Shown one piece after another: positions 10,104 to 19,091 of a DNA stretch of 64,000 bases (position 1 is the stretch's first letter; each line of letters opens with the position of its first letter). The notes below the pieces were generated by a model. It saw only the letters and a program-made list of their open reading frames with translations, was not told where the DNA came from and did not search any database. Made by a program: the position numbers and the translations under genes. Origin of the DNA: CAWARU01 sp963805795 (GTDB lineage: Bacteria; Pseudomonadota; Gammaproteobacteria; UBA6186; Azoamicaceae); contig CAWDVG010000004.1 of assembly GCA_963805795.1 (NCBI GenBank), positions 124,001 to 188,000 on the forward strand. The letters run 5' to 3'.

Positions 10104-12404
10104 TTAACATTTGCAATGGTTGCTATTCTCTGCAGCTGTTTGCAAACGTAAAATTTCCTCAGTAAAGCCTGCACGCCTAAATGTATCTTGAAGACCCAGT
10201 ATGATGTGGCGGGAAAGATTTCCATTATTTTTTTGTTTCGAGGCGCTTGATCCATGTGGTCTATGAGTTTTACCCCTTACTGAAAAAACTTCCAGAGGAT
10301 CGGTGATGTCCCCTAGCACTCCATTAATGATAACAGTATAGTGTGAGGAGCCACCACTGGGGTATTTAACCTTTATCTTTATATTTTCAGCCAATATAGA
10401 TTTTTCTAATTGCATAACCTCTTCATGAGAAAATTGATTAGAAAAAAGCTTTGTCAATAAGGATCGAATGTTATCTTTAAGGATCAGTTTTGAAACAAAT
10501 TCAGAACGTCTTTGAATCAATCTTTCCATTCTTGATTTATAACAGTCTTTTGCCTTTTTTAGATCAAATTCTATCTTTTCTGAAACGTCTATATTGTCTT
10601 CAAAATTATCCAGTTCATGCTTTCTTTGCTCTTGAACTGATCGCCATTCCGCGATAGTGCTCGGCTGTTTGATATGTGCATTCTTCTTTGTTTTGGGAAG
10701 TTTGTTTTGTATTGCCTGAGCAGCAGGGGCTGTAGCCATTGGAACATTGACAGCAGTTCCAACAGCAGTTCCAGATGCAAGGGTAGTATCTGTCTCTGTC
10801 TTTGACTTAGAGTTTTTACCATCGTTGATAGGGGAAGCTGTCTCTTGATGATTTGTAGCCGCCGTTTGAGGGATAGAGGCATTATTCGCCTCAGCAATCA
10901 TTCCATCAATTTTTTGAGCTTCCAAATCAAAATCATTAACCGTTTTTGAAAACTGAGCTAGATAAATGTGCCAAGTTTCTGAAGCTGAAAGTGCATGCCA
11001 TGTTTGAGATAAACTGCTCGCTTTCCTCATAATGATATCGTCATTATTTTCATGAAGCGCTTCTAAAGAAATATTGAGTTTTTTGGCACGTCTTTCTACG
11101 ATATCAAAAAGTTTTACAATATTTTCTGACCATAGCGTTATATCCGCCATCCTCCGTTTTTGAAAATTTTCCCAATAGGTAAGTTCTTCTTTATATGGCG
11201 CAACCACATTCCAAACATTTTGAATATAGCTTTTTAAGTTTTGAAAACTTTCAATAACTGAGAGAGCAGAAGCTTCAGCAGATAGATATTTATCAGTTTC
11301 TGCAGTATTCTTTTTTGAAGCTTGCATTTTCTTGTATATGTCTAAATGCCCAGCTATCCAGCCAATAAATATTTTATCACAGTCAATCAATTTTTCCCTT
11401 ATTGACTTCACTAGCGCACGTATTGCTTGACGTTCTTTTTCAGTGGTCATCTTATATTTGACAACCTGTACTTTAAAAAAGCCAGCATATATTTTTTCCA
11501 AAATTTCTTGCAATGGTTTCAATATGCCTTCGTATTCTAATTTTAAATCCTGCCCTTCTTTATCTTGTTTAAAAATATTTGTTTCGGCCTTACTGCTGCC
11601 CGCTGCGACCACGGAAAAATTAAAATACTTTTTTTTCTTTATTTGGAACAATAATGCACTTCGATAGGGTGCGATTTTAATCATCACATCTTTGAGAAAG
11701 TCTCTAAACAAAATATCATTTGCATCATTTAATATTTTTTTATTTAATTTAGATGATTTGCAGGCTGGAATCTCCACTAACACAACTCTTAAAAACCAAA
11801 ATAACTCGTCGAACAATAAGGCATCTGCCAATTCTTTTACTTTTGCAAGGATAAATAGTTTGTGTTTCAAGAGTGCAATTGCGTCTTGCTTGTTAATACC
11901 TACTATATCATCAATACTTGATAACCAGCTTAGTAAAAGATTATTACCACTAATACCTGCCTCACAATTCCGAATAATTTTATGAACCACTTTCGCCACA
12001 TTATCTTCGACACTGTGGCTATCTGCTATTGTGTTTAAGGCTTGATCTAAATTAGGTTTATTGTCAGACTGTAGTTTCGAAAATAACACCAGAGAATTTC
12101 CTCGAGTACTCATCACTATATTGTTTGAGGTTCCTGCAGCTGGCTGGGCTGCAGCTGCTGTAGTTACTGTGGCATTATGGTGCATTTGATTTGTTATGGG
12201 TGTGGCTACAGAGCTTGAAGCCGCAGAAGTAGGAGGTAGCGGAGCTGCAAGATTGGATACGGATATAGATACGGGTTCAAGAGCAAGTGCAGTACTATTC
12301 CCAATACCCATTGGACCTGCTTCTAATTTTACAGGACTTCTTTGATATTTTTCGTTATTAAGTTTTTTAATAATTGCATCAAGTTCTAATTTTGAGAAAG
12401 CCAT
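10104..12404 (-). CDS. 766-aa unknown protein with Ala/Thr-rich linkers
   Basis: Not recognised. The protein begins with a short Lys-rich helix, followed by an Ala/Ser/Thr low-complexity stretch (about residues 55-100), a long helical region (about 110-510) with many Lys/Glu heptads, a second Ala/Thr/Gln linker (about 515-575), a coiled-coil segment, and a compact C-terminal domain (about residues 660-760) with GGSSHYTVIING and a later HRPHG. The last part faintly recalls the small dsRNA-binding fold of HicA toxins, but I would not assign it. No signal peptide or membrane helix. GGGG lies upstream of the ATG. Linker style is shared with the unknown proteins at 13970, 41176 and 55618. It may be a secreted effector (inference). 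Confidence 0.75.
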   Translation of the reverse strand: MAFSKLELDAIIKKLNNEKYQRSPVKLEAGPMGIGNSTALALEPVSISVSNLAAPLPPTSAASSSVATPITNQMHHNATVTTAAAAQPAAGTSNNIVMSTRGNSLVLFSKLQSDNKPNLDQALNTIADSHSVEDNVAKVVHKIIRNCEAGISGNNLLLSWLSSIDDIVGINKQDAIALLKHKLFILAKVKELADALLFDELFWFLRVVLVEIPACKSSKLNKKILNDANDILFRDFLKDVMIKIAPYRSALLFQIKKKKYFNFSVVAAGSSKAETNIFKQDKEGQDLKLEYEGILKPLQEILEKIYAGFFKVQVVKYKMTTEKERQAIRALVKSIREKLIDCDKIFIGWIAGHLDIYKKMQASKKNTAETDKYLSAEASALSVIESFQNLKSYIQNVWNVVAPYKEELTYWENFQKRRMADITLWSENIVKLFDIVERRAKKLNISLEALHENNDDIIMRKASSLSQTWHALSASETWHIYLAQFSKTVNDFDLEAQKIDGMIAEANNASIPQTAATNHQETASPINDGKNSKSKTETDTTLASGTAVGTAVNVPMATAPAAQAIQNKLPKTKKNAHIKQPSTIAEWRSVQEQRKHELDNFEDNIDVSEKIEFDLKKAKDCYKSRMERLIQRRSEFVSKLILKDNIRSLLTKLFSNQFSHEEVMQLEKSILAENIKIKVKYPSGGSSHYTVIINGVLGDITDPLEVFSVRGKTHRPHGSSASKQKNNGNLSRHIILGLQDTFRRAGFTEEILRLQTAAENSNHCKC

Positions 12405-12451
12405 TTGTTTACCCCACTTAATTCAATTTAAAGAAATTTTTACTATAATTT

Positions 12452-12467
12452 GTACCCGTTCAGGTAC
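12452..12467. promoter_or_regulatory. Palindrome upstream of the 766-aa gene
   Basis: GTACC and GGTAC flank a six-base centre, about 50-60 bases before the start of the 766-aa gene. A TATAGT-like -10 element lies next to it on the minus strand. It could be an operator. Nothing else is clear in 12405-12623. Confidence 0.25.
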
Positions 12468-12623
12468 TACCCCAAAACGCCCAAATCTAAACGTGTAACC
12501 GTTTACGCCCTATCTTAGAACGTTTCATAAAATCAAGCTGATAATCCGAACAATTATTTTAATGCTTATAAATGATTCAATCGTGTATTATTCTAAGGTT
12601 TCCTAATAACCTCTTCCCATTAA

Positions 12624-13496
12624 TTAAGCAGCCTCATGCACTAATAATGCTTCTTTTAATTTTAAAAGCGCATTTTTTTCTAATTGCCGAATCCGCTCTG
12701 GCGACACTTTGTAGTAGGTAGCCAAGTCTTGTAAGGTTGCTTTACTTTCATCCGCTAATAAGAAACGTTTTTGTAAAATATCCTGGCTGCGAGAATCTAA
12801 TTTTTTAAAAGCTGTCTTTAAATTTATTTCAGAATGTAAATCTGAATTGATAGCTTCTAATTGAGTTGCAGGATTTGCATGAGCATCTTCCAGATATTCG
12901 GCAGGAACTAATGCGGTGGAAGTGTCATTATCATCAACTGGAGGATCAAAAGTGACATCTCTTGCACTTAAGCGTTCTTCCATACGCCGAACTTCAGTGG
13001 CACAAACACCTAAATCATTTGCGACGGCTTCGATTTCTGCATTCGTAGCCCAGCCTAAACGTTTTTTAGCTTTTCTTAAATTAAAAAATAATTTTCGTTG
13101 TGCCTTAGTTGTGGCTATTTTAACGACACGCCAATTTTTAATAATATATTCATGAATTTCAGCTTTAATCCAGTGCACCGCAAAAGAGACGAGCCGTACC
13201 CCAACAGTGGGATCGAATCGCTTTACAGCCTTCATAAGACCTACTGTACCTTCTTGAATTAGGTCTCCTAGTGGTAGGCCATACCCCAAATAACCTTGGG
13301 CAACGCGCACAACATAACGGATATGGGAGAGAACTAATTTCTGAGCAGCTTGTATATCCCCATGTTCTTTAAGTCGAAAAGCTAAGTCTTGTTCTTCTTC
13401 AAGACTCAACATTGGGATTTCGTTAACCCTTTGAATATAGGCTTCTAAGCTACCTATCGGTAATTGTGGATAGGCGATCTGTAAGGCGGTTGTCAT
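12624..13496 (-). CDS. rpoH: RNA polymerase sigma-32 (heat-shock) factor
   Basis: 290 residues from the ATG at 13496; GAGG lies eight bases upstream, while a possible GTG at 13505 overlaps that ribosome site. Region 2 is clear (EGTVGLMKAVKRFDP, then the -10-recognition and melting segment around FAVHWIKAEIHEYI), followed by the RpoH-box-like QRKLFFNLRKAKKRLGW and the region 4 helix-turn-helix (KVSPERIRQLEKNAL). It directs transcription of chaperone and protease genes. Monocistronic, with unrelated minus-strand genes on either side. No heat-sensing leader structure can be judged by eye. Confidence 0.95.
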   Translation of the reverse strand: MTTALQIAYPQLPIGSLEAYIQRVNEIPMLSLEEEQDLAFRLKEHGDIQAAQKLVLSHIRYVVRVAQGYLGYGLPLGDLIQEGTVGLMKAVKRFDPTVGVRLVSFAVHWIKAEIHEYIIKNWRVVKIATTKAQRKLFFNLRKAKKRLGWATNAEIEAVANDLGVCATEVRRMEERLSARDVTFDPPVDDNDTSTALVPAEYLEDAHANPATQLEAINSDLHSEINLKTAFKKLDSRSQDILQKRFLLADESKATLQDLATYYKVSPERIRQLEKNALLKLKEALLVHEAA

Positions 13497-13680
13497 AAGA
13501 TGCACCTCGGTTTAATAACTATAGAGCCATAATATCATTTTATATTGCAAAAAACCATAGGTAAAAGTAAATTTATTTTAGGAATAGGGCTTATTTGCTT
13601 ATTTTTTAAACTATATATTTAACCAGTATTTGATCATACAATAACAGGTAGGGAAAAATTGTTGCAACCGTTAATCAACT

Positions 13681-13992
13681 TTATTTTTTTGGCCCACCCG
13701 GTGCAGTCGGAACTTGAGTCTCCCACGCTTCTTTAATTTTATCATTTAACATCTTAATGATAGGAGAAAACTGATTCTCTACATCTGCTCGGTCTTCGCC
13801 CATTTCCAGCATTGCTAGGAATGAATCATCAAACTCTCTCTGCAAATCCTCGAAAACAATTAATCTAAAATCATCCATATCCATATTATCTAGAATTTTT
13901 TTCATTTCATCAGATTCAGGATAAATAACAGCAAGACTCAATTTATTGAATAATTTCTGCACTGACTTCTTATACACTTTTTGCTTCTGCAC
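13681..13992 (-). CDS. Unknown 103-aa acidic protein, possibly the 3' part of the preceding gene
   Basis: The frame starts with a GTG at 13992 that lies inside the 3' end of the next gene (23-base overlap, different frame). The protein is rich in Met, Asp and Glu (LDNMDMDDFRL, EMGEDRADVE), all helical, with a Pro/Gly/Lys tail; no family recognised. The overlap contains a run of five As. A one-base change there would join this frame to the 150-aa protein upstream, giving a single protein of about 245 residues with an Ala/Thr linker in the middle. Given the other homopolymer breaks in this window, that is a serious alternative. Confidence 0.5.
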   Translation of the reverse strand: MQKQKVYKKSVQKLFNKLSLAVIYPESDEMKKILDNMDMDDFRLIVFEDLQREFDDSFLAMLEMGEDRADVENQFSPIIKMLNDKIKEAWETQVPTAPGGPKK

Positions 13993-14422
13993 TGTCTTTT
14001 GCCTGTATTGTCTTCTTTATTGCAGAAACAATACCCCCGCTTCCTACATTGATTCCAGAGGCAGCGGGTACTGTCCTAGGAGGTGATGTTGAGGCGGCAG
14101 GTGTATTAGTAGTCGTACTTGTAGTTGGGGCAGTAGCTGTTACGGTTGCTCCTAATGTTGCTTGTTGTGGTTTTTGAGAAGTATAGTCTTTTGCAATCTC
14201 TTTAGATAACAAATGCCAGAACGTATTATCATTAAGATGGGGTAGATCACATAATACCGGGTTATTGGCCTGTTTCAGTCTCACAAGGCTTTTGGCTAAT
14301 GCCTCCCAAGTCAGTATTTTTGGTAAATAATTTAATTCAGGATGTGTTGTATCCATGAAGTTCAATATTGCCTCGGAACGCAAAAGAGTTAATAAAGGTT
14401 CTGGAGAAGTGGTCTTATCCAA
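13970..14422 (-). CDS. Unknown 150-aa protein with Thr/Ala-rich segment
   Basis: Not recognised. Residues 1-85 look folded and Leu-rich (EPLLTLLRSEAILNF, LTWEALAKSL). Residues ~88-125 are an almost pure Ala/Thr/Ser/Pro stretch, followed by a short Gly-rich and Lys-rich end. The same low-complexity style occurs in the unknown proteins at 10104, 41176 and 55618. It overlaps the start of the 103-aa frame and may be the N-terminal part of the same broken gene. Confidence 0.5.
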   Translation of the reverse strand: MDKTTSPEPLLTLLRSEAILNFMDTTHPELNYLPKILTWEALAKSLVRLKQANNPVLCDLPHLNDNTFWHLLSKEIAKDYTSQKPQQATLGATVTATAPTTSTTTNTPAASTSPPRTVPAASGINVGSGGIVSAIKKTIQAKDSAEAKSV

Positions 14423-14486
14423 AGCATATTCGATGACCGCCAGCTGCCCTGAATGCTGACTACCAATACAAGGGTTTTTTGTTATT

Positions 14487-15517
14487 TTATGATATTTCTA
14501 AAAAATCCCTTATATCGATTATTCTATAAAAAAAACGTTTTTCTTGCACGCTATCAGTAACGCCACTCAAATGAAATAAAACGGGGCATAGTCCAAAGCC
14601 ATGCGGAATGACTAAACGATCAAGTTTATCCTTCATTTCCCCTAGAATTTCGGAACCGATCTCACGCCTTTTAAATTTAAATTCAGATACGAAAAGATTA
14701 TTCATGTGCGTTTGGATTAAATAATCAACTTGGCAACCCCTATTTCGGGTTGTGGGATGTTGAATATAAGGATTATCTGCCACAATGTCCGCTGGATTTA
14801 GACCAAGGGACTTCAATAATAATGGACGATTTTTAAGTAAAAGACTTTCTAATTGTATGCCCAGCATACCATCCCAACCTGGCAAATTAACCAAAGATAA
14901 ATTTTGATAGGCATTATTTTGAATTTTGGGCAAATTGACTTCAATATATTTTACATAAAAGCGTAAATAATTGTCACATAAGCGATATAGTTTTTGTTTC
15001 CCAAGGGTACCTGTTTTAATGGTCCAGGTAAAATGCTCACTTACAAAACCGGATATAACCAGATTATTTAAATGATTTGAAAGCGTGCCGCTTCTGGTAT
15101 AATGTAAAGCATCTCGTATTTCAGCTAAATCACGCATGCCCTCAGACAGTATATAAATAATTTTCTTATAAATATCAGCTTTCTTTTTAAAAACATCATG
15201 AAAAATTTTATGAAATTCTTTTACTAACAATCCTTCCTTTTCAAAACAAAGACGTTTAAGGTTAAGGGGGGAAGTGAAAAGTTTTGTGCCAATTGACGAG
15301 CAAAGGCATTCCGTTGATCTTGTGCCTTAATAGCGGGCAAGGGTGCCAACCCTGAGAAAGGCAAAAATAACTTATCTTTTGCAAACTCCTCTATTAAACG
15401 GCTTTTCCCAATCCTCCGACGTCCCCGTATAACTACCAGACATGTGCGATTAAAGGAGCTTAAATCCCGCAATTTTTTAAGTTCTACCTTTCTTCCTACA
15501 AAACTGCTTGTCATCAT
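14487..15517 (-). pseudogene. DUF234-type ATPase, internally deleted and frameshifted
   Basis: The first 97-residue frame (15517-15224) carries the N-terminal FVGRKVELKKL box and a Walker A motif (RGRRRIGKSRLI). The second frame (15230-14487, 247 residues) carries the winged-helix and DUF234 C-terminal nuclease-like domain (HYTRSGTLSNHL, then VDYLIQT and VSEFKFK). The whole Walker B/sensor region of roughly 130-150 residues expected between them is missing, and the frames differ at the junction near 15235. This is a deletion plus frameshift, so the gene is dead as an ATPase. Such ATPases are mobile accessory genes in archaea and bacteria. Confidence 0.82.
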
Positions 15518-15535
15518 TGCCCTCTGAGTTCTATT

Positions 15536-15629
15536 TTATGCTCAAATCTTGTTTATGTATATCATGAGCATAATAAATTTTCAAGTTATTATGCTCAAAA
15601 CTTGCAAATGTCGTTTTTGAGCATAATAA
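15536..15629. promoter_or_regulatory. Four copies of a TTATGCTCAA element in both orientations
   Basis: TTATGCTCAA-type sequences occur at 15536-15545 and 15587-15599, and the inverse TGAGCATAA at 15565-15573 and 15618-15626, spaced roughly 20-30 bases apart. The first and third copies are followed by A(A)TCTTG/AACTTG. The array begins about 20 bases upstream of the broken ATPase gene, so it is probably its control region or an element of its mobility. The remainder of 15630-15975 has no coding signal I can support. Confidence 0.5.
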
Positions 15630-15975
15630 TTTATGTATAAAATATTTTTATTATAAAAAACAATCTGTTATAATTTATTATCTCTAGTATGAGGCTACAA
15701 AATAGTGCGTGCTAGCGCCTCATTTCTGAGAAAAGGATTTGGCTAGGTATGGCTTTTGGTGACATATTACGCGCATAGACGTCATAAGTTAGCGCAATAG
15801 TCCTACATGTCGTAATAGGTTTTACATTTTTCTAACCGATTATATTACAGAGAGCCGGCTATGGGTTTGGGCTGCGAATGAGGCAACTGAGTCATTAAGT
15901 AAATTCGTTCTTACCACCCTCAAGCGGATGCATTCGTTCAAGTTAGCGAGAGATCTCCAGAAATGTTAAAAAGAT

Positions 15976-17829
15976 TTATGGATTAAAAGGTGTTTGAGGA
16001 AATTCCAAGGCATATTCGATGATTGTTTCGCGGATACCCTTTATTTCTAAAACACGCCATGTGCTAAATGCATACAACACCGATTTTGTATACGTTCCCA
16101 TATAACTTACCTTCCCACCCATGCTCTCTATTTTTCTCTTGACAAAATCAAGTGTATTTTGATCATCCATCACTCTTTGCAATTCTAAGTTTTCTTTGTC
16201 ATCTTTTGAATCTTTAGTAACTTTTTCGACTTCTTGATAAACATCTTTAATGTGATTGTAAAATCGAAGCGCTTGATCTAAATCCTGTTTAAAATATTGG
16301 GCTCCTTTTTCATAACAATATGCAAGAAAGAGATATCCTTGCTTTTTGATATGATAATGAGCACTTGATTTTGGATTTGCAATGCACTCGTTTATTTTTT
16401 CATAATATTTTGAAAAAGCACTTCTGCTCTCAGAAGTATCTTCGACCCCATGTATATTACAATAACAATCGTATAAATCCCACAGGCAAGGATTATCCGT
16501 GACTAATGTTTTTTCATAATATTTGATGGCATTCATATATCTATCATATTCTGATATTTCTGGCATTTCTCGCAAACAATAGCCTAGTTGAAAATAAAAA
16601 CCTAAAAATGAGTTGTTTTCATTTTGAAGCGCTGTCTGATAATAATCTGATATAATTTTTGGGTCATCACATGTTAATATATCTGCTCGTTCTAGATTCT
16701 TTTCAACCCCTAATCCATTTTCATAGCACAATGCAAGACGTTGCCTAGCTTCAACTGACCCTTGGTCTGAGGCCATTTGGTAATACATGGTTGCCTTTAT
16801 CTCATCTTTTTCCACACCTGTTCCAAATTCATAACACAGTCCAAGTCTATACCTTGCTTCAATTGACCCTTGGTCTGAGGCCAATTGATAATACATAGCT
16901 GCTAATACCTCATTTTTTTCGACATATTCTCCAGATTCATAACACTCACCGAGGTATTGTTGAGCCTCAACTTGCCCTTGGTCTGAGGCCAAATGGTAAT
17001 ATTCGAATGCCTTCTTCTGATCTTTCTCTACACCCTCACCCTGTTCATAACAGCAGGCAAGATTATATTGAGCTAAAGGGATCCCCCAATCTGCAGCTCG
17101 TTGATAATGCTTAAATGCCATTTCCATATTCGCATCAAGACCTATTCCTTCTTCATAGCACCATCCAAGCTGAGTGATAGCTTCAAACAACCCTTGATCG
17201 GCAGCCATTTTATAATACTCAACCGCTTTTTTCTCATCAGCTGCAATACCTATTCCATTCTGATATAATGAACCGAGCATGAGTTGAGCTCTTGGGTGCC
17301 TTAACTGAGCTGCCAACTCAAAACATTTAATCATTTTGTCATTGTAATCCTCATCTTGTAATTGATGATAATTCATGCCAAGACAATACTGAGCCATTGC
17401 ATACCCATAACTTTCAGCCGTATCTTTTTCACTCTTTGCATCTTTTTCATTTTTTTCATATTTCTCAACCAATTCTTCACACAACTTAACTGCTTCCTCA
17501 GAGTCCTCTTCATTGCCTCTGTTGCCTTGAATACATCCAAGGACTACTTTAGCAAGACCATGTCCTTGTTCAGCAGCAAGTCGAAAATGTTCAATAGCCT
17601 TTTCCGTGTTACTTTCACAATAAATACCTAGTTCAAAAAAATATCCTTTGATACAATTTTTGTCTAAATCATTCACCCTAGCCAAAAGATCTAGAGCATC
17701 ATTTCTCATTTTTTCATTTAGCCAGTCTTTAATCAATTCTGCTATAGGCGCGTAATTTTTTTTGGTCAAATATTCTGCAAAAAAAATGATATTTGCATGA
17801 GACTCATTACCTAATTTCATCGTTTTCAT
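15976..17829 (-). CDS. Sel1-repeat protein, 617 aa
   Basis: The start at 17829 is chosen because GAGAGG lies nine bases upstream; a start at 17871 is possible. Residues ~75-400 hold about nine Sel1-like repeats of 36 residues (pattern AxxxLGxxYExGxGVxKDxxKAxxYYxxAADQG), with a more diverged helical C-terminal part (about 410-617) that may hold further repeats. No signal peptide or membrane helix. Sel1/TPR-like solenoids bind proteins; in Legionella such proteins (LpnE, EnhC) affect host interaction. Neighbouring 108-bp units are nearly identical at the DNA level (for example around 16770, 16878 and 16976), a sign of recent expansion. Charged Lys/Asp/Glu insertions break two of the repeats. 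Confidence 0.85.
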   Translation of the reverse strand: MKTMKLGNESHANIIFFAEYLTKKNYAPIAELIKDWLNEKMRNDALDLLARVNDLDKNCIKGYFFELGIYCESNTEKAIEHFRLAAEQGHGLAKVVLGCIQGNRGNEEDSEEAVKLCEELVEKYEKNEKDAKSEKDTAESYGYAMAQYCLGMNYHQLQDEDYNDKMIKCFELAAQLRHPRAQLMLGSLYQNGIGIAADEKKAVEYYKMAADQGLFEAITQLGWCYEEGIGLDANMEMAFKHYQRAADWGIPLAQYNLACCYEQGEGVEKDQKKAFEYYHLASDQGQVEAQQYLGECYESGEYVEKNEVLAAMYYQLASDQGSIEARYRLGLCYEFGTGVEKDEIKATMYYQMASDQGSVEARQRLALCYENGLGVEKNLERADILTCDDPKIISDYYQTALQNENNSFLGFYFQLGYCLREMPEISEYDRYMNAIKYYEKTLVTDNPCLWDLYDCYCNIHGVEDTSESRSAFSKYYEKINECIANPKSSAHYHIKKQGYLFLAYCYEKGAQYFKQDLDQALRFYNHIKDVYQEVEKVTKDSKDDKENLELQRVMDDQNTLDFVKRKIESMGGKVSYMGTYTKSVLYAFSTWRVLEIKGIRETIIEYALEFPQTPFNP

Positions 17830-18168
17830 GATAGTTTGCCTCTCATTTATAAGAATACTGGATTGTTCCAATCACACTTTAGAATATATGTGAATTTCTT
17901 TGCTTAGATTTTAAATAATTAAAAAAGAAGCAACCTGTTTCTGACCATTCAATAAAAATTTAATATTAGTTTTGCTATGATAACTTAATAATCAATTAAA
18001 ATGCAAGCTACCAGTAGATAGGTTGAAATACATGATTCAGCAATGGCAGTTGTTCTCTTGCTTGATAAATATTATTAAAATCAATAGCATGAAAAGCACA
18101 GGCGTAAAACTTTCGTTTAACTACACCTAATTTAGTTAATAAACTTATCAATGCAGTTCTGCTGTTAT

Positions 18169-18189
18169 GCTATGATAGCCGATCATAGC
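18169..18189. promoter_or_regulatory. Perfect 8-bp inverted repeat before the hydrolase gene
   Basis: GCTATGAT and ATCATAGC flank AGCCG, ending 31 bases before the start of the gene at 18221. The left arm contains a TATGAT -10-like hexamer, so a bound repressor would block it. It could also fold as a leader hairpin. I see nothing else in 17830-18168 apart from A+T-rich spacer. Confidence 0.4.
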
Positions 18190-18220
18190 CATCCAATTTT
18201 AAATACACTAAAATATCAAA

Positions 18221-19003
18221 ATGAAATGGAATTTTCTTACCAATATTGTGATTTATTATGCTTTGATCGCAGTTTTTGTTTATGTGTTTTCTGATTTTAT
18301 GATGTTCCCTTCCCCCAAAGCTTCATATCAAGACAATGATCTAAATTTCCCACCGCTCATCAAGCTTAAGACCCAAGATGGTAAACAGATTTCAGCCATT
18401 TATCTTAAAAATCCAAAAGCTAGACAAACCATTTTATTTAGCCATGGCAATGCTGAAGATTTAGGGTCCATTTTAGGATTGATAGAACAATTCCAACGTA
18501 TCGGTTTTTCTGTATTGGCTTACGATTATCATGGTTATGGTACAAGCGAAGGGCGGACAAATGAATATAAGACCTATCTGGATATTCAAGCTGCCTATCT
18601 ATATTTAACTCAAACCCTAAATATTCCTGCAAAAGATATTATTCTTTATGGTCGTTCCATAGGAACGGGTCCCACTATAGAGCTTGCTCGACAAGCTGTG
18701 GTTGGGGGCGTCATCTTAGAATCACCGATGGTTTCTACTTTTCGAGTGATTACAGTTATACCGTTATTCCCTTTCGATAAATATCGTAATAATCAAAAGA
18801 TCGCAGACATTAAAGCGCCGATTCTTTTTATACATGGGGTCAATGATAAAACCATACCCATCTGGCATGGCAAATATTTATATAATCTGGCAAAAGCACC
18901 TAAGCGTTTTTATCCTGTGGAGGGTGCTGACCACAATAATGTTATGATGGTGGGGGGAGATCAATATTTACAAGCAATCGTTTCATTTGCTGCTTCCCTT
19001 TAG
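18221..19003 (+). CDS. Membrane-anchored alpha/beta hydrolase (ABHD13/Bem46-like)
   Basis: 260 residues. An N-terminal hydrophobic helix (about residues 7-26) anchors the protein. The hydrolase core has the oxyanion-hole segment FSHGNAEDLG, the nucleophile elbow GRSIGTG with Ser, a late Asp in VNDKTIP and the His in GADHNNV, so the triad is complete. Family members are serine hydrolases acting on lipids or acylated substrates; the bacterial substrate is unknown. The gene stands before pip in the same direction with an 88-base gap, so it may or may not share a transcript. Confidence 0.85.
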   Translation: MKWNFLTNIVIYYALIAVFVYVFSDFMMFPSPKASYQDNDLNFPPLIKLKTQDGKQISAIYLKNPKARQTILFSHGNAEDLGSILGLIEQFQRIGFSVLAYDYHGYGTSEGRTNEYKTYLDIQAAYLYLTQTLNIPAKDIILYGRSIGTGPTIELARQAVVGGVILESPMVSTFRVITVIPLFPFDKYRNNQKIADIKAPILFIHGVNDKTIPIWHGKYLYNLAKAPKRFYPVEGADHNNVMMVGGDQYLQAIVSFAASL

Positions 19004-19091
19004 ACTTCACTAAAGTTTTCTTGTAACTTGGACCTACTTTTGTTATTTTTATCTAATATCACCCTTTTTTTAAGGGCAGAGGATTAAATTT

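Noticed and set aside
10140..10380. HicA toxin domain at the end of the 766-aa protein
   Set aside because: Only a loose resemblance in a His/Gly pattern; key HicA residues cannot be placed with confidence.
15700..15960. Possible decayed gene or attachment site
   Set aside because: Short inverted pieces are visible, but there is no coding continuity, no tRNA end and no direct repeat to support it.
16750..17300. Regular repeats as a CRISPR-like array
   Set aside because: The repeats are in frame, 108 bases long and encode Sel1 units; there are no unique spacers.
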